Shown here: one piece after another, positions 5,357 through 8,015 of the stretch
How the letters are laid out: each line of letters starts with the position of its first letter
Position numbering within the stretch: the stretch's first letter is position 1
Assembly (NCBI GenBank): GCA_018920255.1
Contig: JAHLMR010000020.1
Coordinates: 1 to 8,015 of the forward strand
Direction: 5' to 3'
Source of the DNA: Candidatus Aenigmatarchaeota archaeon
GTDB taxonomy: Archaea > Aenigmatarchaeota > Aenigmatarchaeia > Aenigmatarchaeales > JAHLMR01
DNA: 8,015 nt
The notes under the pieces: generated by a model
What the model saw: the letters and a program-made list of their open reading frames with translations, nothing else
What the model was told of the DNA's origin: nothing
Database searches by the model: none
Made by a program: the position numbers and the translations under genes

Positions 5357-5364
5357 TTTATAAA
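5357..5364 (+). promoter_or_regulatory. TATA box for the DUF429 gene
   Basis: TTTATAAA lies 26-33 nt before ATG 5390 in the 85-nt gap after the DUF763 gene. No SD is present, so a leaderless or very short-leader transcript is expected. Confidence 0.55.
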
Positions 5365-5389
5365 AATTTATTTTCTAAATAAATTAATT

Positions 5390-5989
5390 ATGAGAAAAAA
5401 TAAAATAAAAATTCTTGGAATAGATTTAGCTGGATCAGATAAAAGAAGAACCGGTATATGTATTTTAAATGAAAAATTAGAATCAAGATGTTTTTCTGTT
5501 CTTAAAGATATTGAAATTTTTGATATAATAGAGAAAGAAAAACCGGACTTAATAGCAATAGATGCTCCTTTAAGTTTGCCTATAGGAAGAAAATCAATAG
5601 ATATTAAATCTAATATTCATTTCAGAAAATGTGATATTGATTTATGGAAATATAAAATAAAATTTTTTCCAATTACTTTAGGTCCGATGAGAAAATTAAC
5701 AAAAAGAGGGATTAAGTTAAAAGAGAAATTAAAAAAGAAATATAGAATCATTGAAGTATATCCGGGTGCAACACAAGATATATTAAAAATACCAAGAAAG
5801 CAATATGGCTTAAAAAAATTAAAAAATAATTTAAAAAAATTAGGTATTAAAATTTTAAATAAAAATCCTAACGGAGACGAATTAGATGCAATAACATGTG
5901 CATATACTGGGTTTTTGTTTTTTAAAAATAAAACAATAAGTTTAGGAAATAAAAAAGAAGGAGAGCTTATTATTCCAAAACCTAAATAA
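5390..5989 (+). CDS. DUF429 family protein, predicted RNase H-fold nuclease
   Basis: A 199-aa protein of the DUF429 / COG2410 family. The acidic positions expected of an RNase H-like active site are present: ILGIDLAGS (D12), LIAIDAPLSLP (D58), IIEVYPGATQD (E122) and NGDELDAITCAYTG (D163, E164, D166). The conserved FRKCDIDL (78-85) and FFPITLGPM (92-100) are also family features. It is predicted to be a nuclease, with no characterised substrate that I know of. It follows the DUF763 gene on the same strand but after an 85-nt gap with its own TATA box, so it may be separately transcribed. Its last 8 bp overlap the end of the convergent Trm5 gene. The Lys-rich, A/T-driven sequence is like its neighbours. 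Confidence 0.85.
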   Translation: MRKNKIKILGIDLAGSDKRRTGICILNEKLESRCFSVLKDIEIFDIIEKEKPDLIAIDAPLSLPIGRKSIDIKSNIHFRKCDIDLWKYKIKFFPITLGPMRKLTKRGIKLKEKLKKKYRIIEVYPGATQDILKIPRKQYGLKKLKNNLKKLGIKILNKNPNGDELDAITCAYTGFLFFKNKTISLGNKKEGELIIPKPK

Positions 5990-6752
5990 ACATTAAATCA
6001 AATCTAACCTTCCATTTATATGGCGCATATTCTGAAACTTTTTGTTTTTTTAAAATTTTTATTTTAAATCCAAATCTCTTTGCGGTTTCTTCTATTTTTT
6101 CCTTTAAATCTGAAAAATCTGATTTTTCTGAGATTCCATAAAGATGAACTATTGCTTTTGGTTTAGCTACTTTATAAGCTACATCTAAAAACTGATAAGC
6201 TGATTCTGGTAGTGGCATTAAAATCCTATCAAATTTTCCTAAACCAGTTGCCTCTCTTACATCCCAACAATAATTTTTTATTTTTCCTTCAAGTTTATTT
6301 AGTTTAACATTTTCCTCTGCATATTGAACAGCAGTTAAATTTATATCAACACAAACTATTTCAGAAACTTTAGGTTGAGCTTTAGCAATAGCTATTGCAA
6401 ACGGGGCTACCCCAGAAAACATTACAAGAACTCTTTCATTTGGCTTTATAAGTTTTGAAATTCTTTTTCTTTCTTCTGCTTCTCTTGGTGAAAAATAAAC
6501 TCTTAAAGGATCTAATTTTAATAAATAACCATATTCTTTATGAATAACTTCTGTATTAGAATCTCCCCAAATAAGTTTTGTTGAATAAATTCTATATATT
6601 CCTTCTCTTCCACCAAGTTTTAAAAGAATACTTTTAACATGTTTATATCTTTTTTTGATTTCATTAACTGCATCTTCAATTTTTTCTTCAGGAACATCTA
6701 TAATTGCCACAGCTTTTTCTTTTGAACCTACTATATCCATTGGTATTCTCAT
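5982..6752 (-). CDS. Trm5/TYW2-family tRNA (position 37) methyltransferase
   Basis: A 256-aa Met-10+ class I SAM-dependent methyltransferase. Residues 1-75 resemble the Trm5 D2 domain (MDIVGSKEKAVAIIDVPEEK at 5-24). LKLDPLRVYFSPREAEERKR (78-97) is the family signature preceding the Rossmann domain. SAM motif I is MFSGVAPFAI (111-120), the acidic strand VDINLTA (135-141), and the catalytic loop LMPLPESAYQFL (178-189). KVSEYAPYKWKVRFDL closes the domain. Trm5 makes m1G37 on tRNAs, while relatives act in wyosine synthesis at the same base. The N-terminal D1 domain found in longer Trm5b proteins is absent, and the NLP motif I recall from Methanocaldococcus jannaschii Trm5 is PLP here. So the exact subtype (Trm5 or a Taw2/Taw22-like enzyme) is open. 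It lies 53 nt downstream of the Dph5 gene on the same strand. Confidence 0.85.
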   Translation of the reverse strand: MRIPMDIVGSKEKAVAIIDVPEEKIEDAVNEIKKRYKHVKSILLKLGGREGIYRIYSTKLIWGDSNTEVIHKEYGYLLKLDPLRVYFSPREAEERKRISKLIKPNERVLVMFSGVAPFAIAIAKAQPKVSEIVCVDINLTAVQYAEENVKLNKLEGKIKNYCWDVREATGLGKFDRILMPLPESAYQFLDVAYKVAKPKAIVHLYGISEKSDFSDLKEKIEETAKRFGFKIKILKKQKVSEYAPYKWKVRFDLMFI

Positions 6753-6805
6753 GCTACCACACTTTAAAATTTATTATATTTTTTAAAATTTATATTTAAC
6801 GGTTT

Positions 6806-7540
6806 TTATATAGTTATAGAATCTAAATATTCTTTTTCTGAAAAATGTAAATTAGAAGGAATAATAATAACTGCCGGGACATCAGAGTCATTAAAATAGT
6901 TTAAAATACTTGAAATGCTACCATATGCTATTTTTTTATTTTCTGAGCCTATTTTAGACATAACTATTAATTTTTCATCATTTTTAATAATTTTATAATT
7001 TAAAAGAGATTCAATTGCATTTTTAACAGTTAAATATCTTTTATTTTCAAAATCCAAATCTAAAAGTAGTAAAGTATGTGCATTTATAGATTTGTTTTCA
7101 TATATAGTATTTTTTACTGCTTCTAAATGCCTAGTAAACGGAATTGTTGCACACTTTCCAAATTTATAAATATGAAGACCACTTTCTCCAATTGCAGAAA
7201 ATATAGAAGAGTTATGCAAAATTAAAGTATTTATATTTCTTTTTTTAGCTTCTATCAATAAATTTATATGAGTTGTTGCAAGTAAAGGATCTCCTGGAAT
7301 AAAAATTAAAATATTTTTATCTTTAGATAATTCTAAAATATTTTGTGAATTTTCTTCTAAATCATATCGATTTAATGTCTTTATTTTTTTATTTATCATT
7401 TTTTCAAGGTTTTCAATATTTCCTTCCCATTTTGAAGTATAAAGTTCAATAAAACACTCATCTACTTGTTTTGCTAATTCTAAAGCACGAATTGTTATAT
7501 TTTTTTCATCTCCTAAACCTAATCCTGCAAGTATAAGCAT
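6806..7540 (-). CDS. dph5: Diphthine synthase (diphthamide biosynthesis methyltransferase)
   Basis: Dph5/DphB is the SAM-dependent tetrapyrrole-methylase-fold enzyme that methylates the diphthamide precursor on elongation factor 2. At 244 aa it is near the usual 250-270. Signature segments are MLILAGLGLGDEKNIT (1-16), FIPGDPLLATTHINLLIEAK (80-99), ILHNSSIFSAIGESGLHIYK (107-126), FGKCATIPF (127-135) and LLLLDLDFENKRYLTVKNAI (157-176). I chose ATG 7540 over in-frame GTG 7549: family members begin at this Met, and GGTGA (7550-7546) followed by AGAAA makes a good SD. The gene heads a probable two-gene unit with Trm5, both modifying the translation apparatus. Its promoter probably lies in the repeat-bearing region upstream, which is shared with the divergent gene at 7732. 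Confidence 0.93.
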   Translation of the reverse strand: MLILAGLGLGDEKNITIRALELAKQVDECFIELYTSKWEGNIENLEKMINKKIKTLNRYDLEENSQNILELSKDKNILIFIPGDPLLATTHINLLIEAKKRNINTLILHNSSIFSAIGESGLHIYKFGKCATIPFTRHLEAVKNTIYENKSINAHTLLLLDLDFENKRYLTVKNAIESLLNYKIIKNDEKLIVMSKIGSENKKIAYGSISSILNYFNDSDVPAVIIIPSNLHFSEKEYLDSITI

Positions 7541-7545
7541 TTTCT

Positions 7546-7550
7546 TCACC
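7546..7550 (-). promoter_or_regulatory. SD of dph5, deciding start 7540
   Basis: The minus strand reads GGTGAAGAAAATG. GGTGA with a 5-nt spacer makes the in-frame GTG (7549) part of the SD, not the start. Confidence 0.7.
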
Positions 7551-7558
7551 GTATTTAA

Positions 7559-7594
7559 AAATTTTACTAATAAACTAAATTTTACTAATAAACT
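7559..7594. repeat. Perfect 18-bp tandem direct repeat in the dph5 / right-end divergent region
   Basis: AAATTTTACTAATAAACT occurs at 7559-7576 and again immediately at 7577-7594 with no mismatch. On the minus strand each unit contains TTTATTAG; the copy nearest dph5 places it 26-33 nt before ATG 7540, where its TATA box would be expected. On the plus strand the second copy runs directly into TTTATAAA (7594-7601). It is a candidate operator or duplicated promoter element between two divergent genes. Confidence 0.8.
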
Positions 7595-7601
7595 TTATAA
7601 A
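7594..7601 (+). promoter_or_regulatory. TATA box upstream of the right-end gene
   Basis: TTTATAAA immediately follows the tandem repeat. A start site about 25 nt downstream would fall near 7620-7625, giving the gene at 7732 an unusually long leader of roughly 110 nt ending in a GGAGGT SD. Confidence 0.5.
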
Positions 7602-7721
7602 ATAAATATATTTAAATAATTTATGCAAGAATTGGTGAATATATATTTTAAAGATTTATCCCTTTCATTAATTTCAACATTACAAAATTTTTATATATCA
7701 ACAAATCAAACTATTTATCAT

Positions 7722-7727
7722 GGAGGT
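7722..7727 (+). promoter_or_regulatory. Strong SD for the right-end gene
   Basis: GGAGGT followed by AAAA and ATG at 7732. It is one of the two fullest SD matches in the window, the other being the cupin gene's AGGAGGT, and it decides this start over overlapping frames. Confidence 0.85.
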
Positions 7728-7731
7728 AAAA

Positions 7732-8015
7732 ATGCTTGGCAAGCGCCAATTTCTTTTTATTTTCTTATCTATAATTTTATCCTTTTCTATCCCAAGCTTT
7801 GCAGTACCTTTTAATCCGGATTTTGGGATTTCGGATTTGTTTCTTGTTCTCTTTTCAATAGTTATTTCAAATATAATACCAGGATTATTGATTATAATTT
7901 CAGGTTTATTACTTTCAAATGAAAATACAAGGAAAGGAATTATTAATTCATTAATTGGCTTTGGTAATGGAATTATTAATGCTATTAATAGCTTTATTGA
8001 TGATTTAAAAACTGA
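7732..8015 (+). CDS. N-terminal part of an exported or membrane protein (3' truncated by window edge)
   Basis: The frame runs from ATG 7732 to the window end with no stop (94 codons plus 2 nt). Residues 1-24 look like a signal peptide: n-region MLGKR, hydrophobic core FLFIFLSIILSFSI, and a PSFA cleavage-type end before VPFN. A second hydrophobic stretch (about 35-63, DLFLVLFSIVISNIIPGLLI then IISGLLLS) is a probable membrane segment. It is followed by a polar, Asn/Gly-rich segment with a repeated GIIN pattern (GIINSLIGFGNGIINAINSF). No family is recognised. The strong SD at 7722-7727 and the membrane topology support coding. It is transcribed divergently from dph5 with a long leader. It could be a small pilin-like or channel-like membrane protein, but nothing visible fixes that. 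Confidence 0.75.
   Translation, partial: MLGKRQFLFIFLSIILSFSIPSFAVPFNPDFGISDLFLVLFSIVISNIIPGLLIIISGLLLSNENTRKGIINSLIGFGNGIINAINSFIDDLKT

Noticed and set aside
6763-6793. TTTAAAATTTAT repeated 19 nt apart upstream of the Trm5 gene
   Set aside because: Such words arise easily by chance in near-pure A/T spacer; it may only reflect TATA-like promoter sequence.
7623-7814. 63-codon plus-strand frame whose ATG is 22-29 nt from TTTATAAA, so it could be a leaderless upstream ORF
   Set aside because: It overlaps the start of the signal-peptide gene at 7732 in another frame, has no recognisable features, and the GGAGGT SD supports 7732. A small uORF role is not excluded.

Overview
The window looks archaeal. 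It encodes a diphthine synthase (Dph5), a Trm5-type tRNA(G37) methyltransferase, a stand-alone TRAM protein, an RPA-like single-domain SSB, an archaeal ICC-like phosphoesterase and a DUF763 protein. Start signals are of two archaeal kinds: TTTATAAA boxes about 23-33 nt before start codons (leaderless genes), and GGAGGT / GGTGA Shine-Dalgarno (SD) sites inside operons. The DNA is extremely A+T rich; the tRNA (about 63% G+C) stands out sharply. The compact layout and gene set would fit a DPANN-type genome or a very A+T-rich euryarchaeon, but the sequence alone does not decide this.

Layout. 1-823 (+): the 3' end of one gene and a complete orphan membrane-protein gene. 991-1196 (+): tRNA-Ser(CGA) with a 120-nt intron inside its T-loop. 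1211-1900 (+): a metallophosphoesterase that starts 14 nt after the tRNA and converges on the next block. 3822-1904 (-): HAD hydrolase, cupin, TRAM protein and SSB; the SD sites of the cupin and SSB genes overlap the stop codon of the gene before. 3823-3875: a divergent promoter built on one palindromic TATA box. 3876-5304 (+): a HELMH metallopeptidase overlapping a DUF763 gene. 5390-5989 (+): a DUF429 RNase H-fold protein. 7540-5982 (-): Dph5 then Trm5, the latter overlapping DUF429 tail to tail by 8 bp. 7732-8015 (+): the start of an exported or membrane protein that runs off the window.

Themes. Translation fidelity is well represented: Dph5 acts on elongation factor 2, Trm5 on tRNA position 37, with a TRAM RNA-binding protein and a tRNA. 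A second group is nucleic-acid metabolism: SSB, ICC-like phosphoesterase, DUF763 with a helix-hairpin-helix, and DUF429. No mobile element, CRISPR array or defence island is visible. The most notable object is the tRNA-Ser intron. Its splice sites fit a bulge-helix-bulge at position 59/60, and it carries two long perfect hairpins and an internal 20-nt duplication. Four start codons are placed downstream of the longest-ORF start because SD sites or family N-termini favour the internal ATG.
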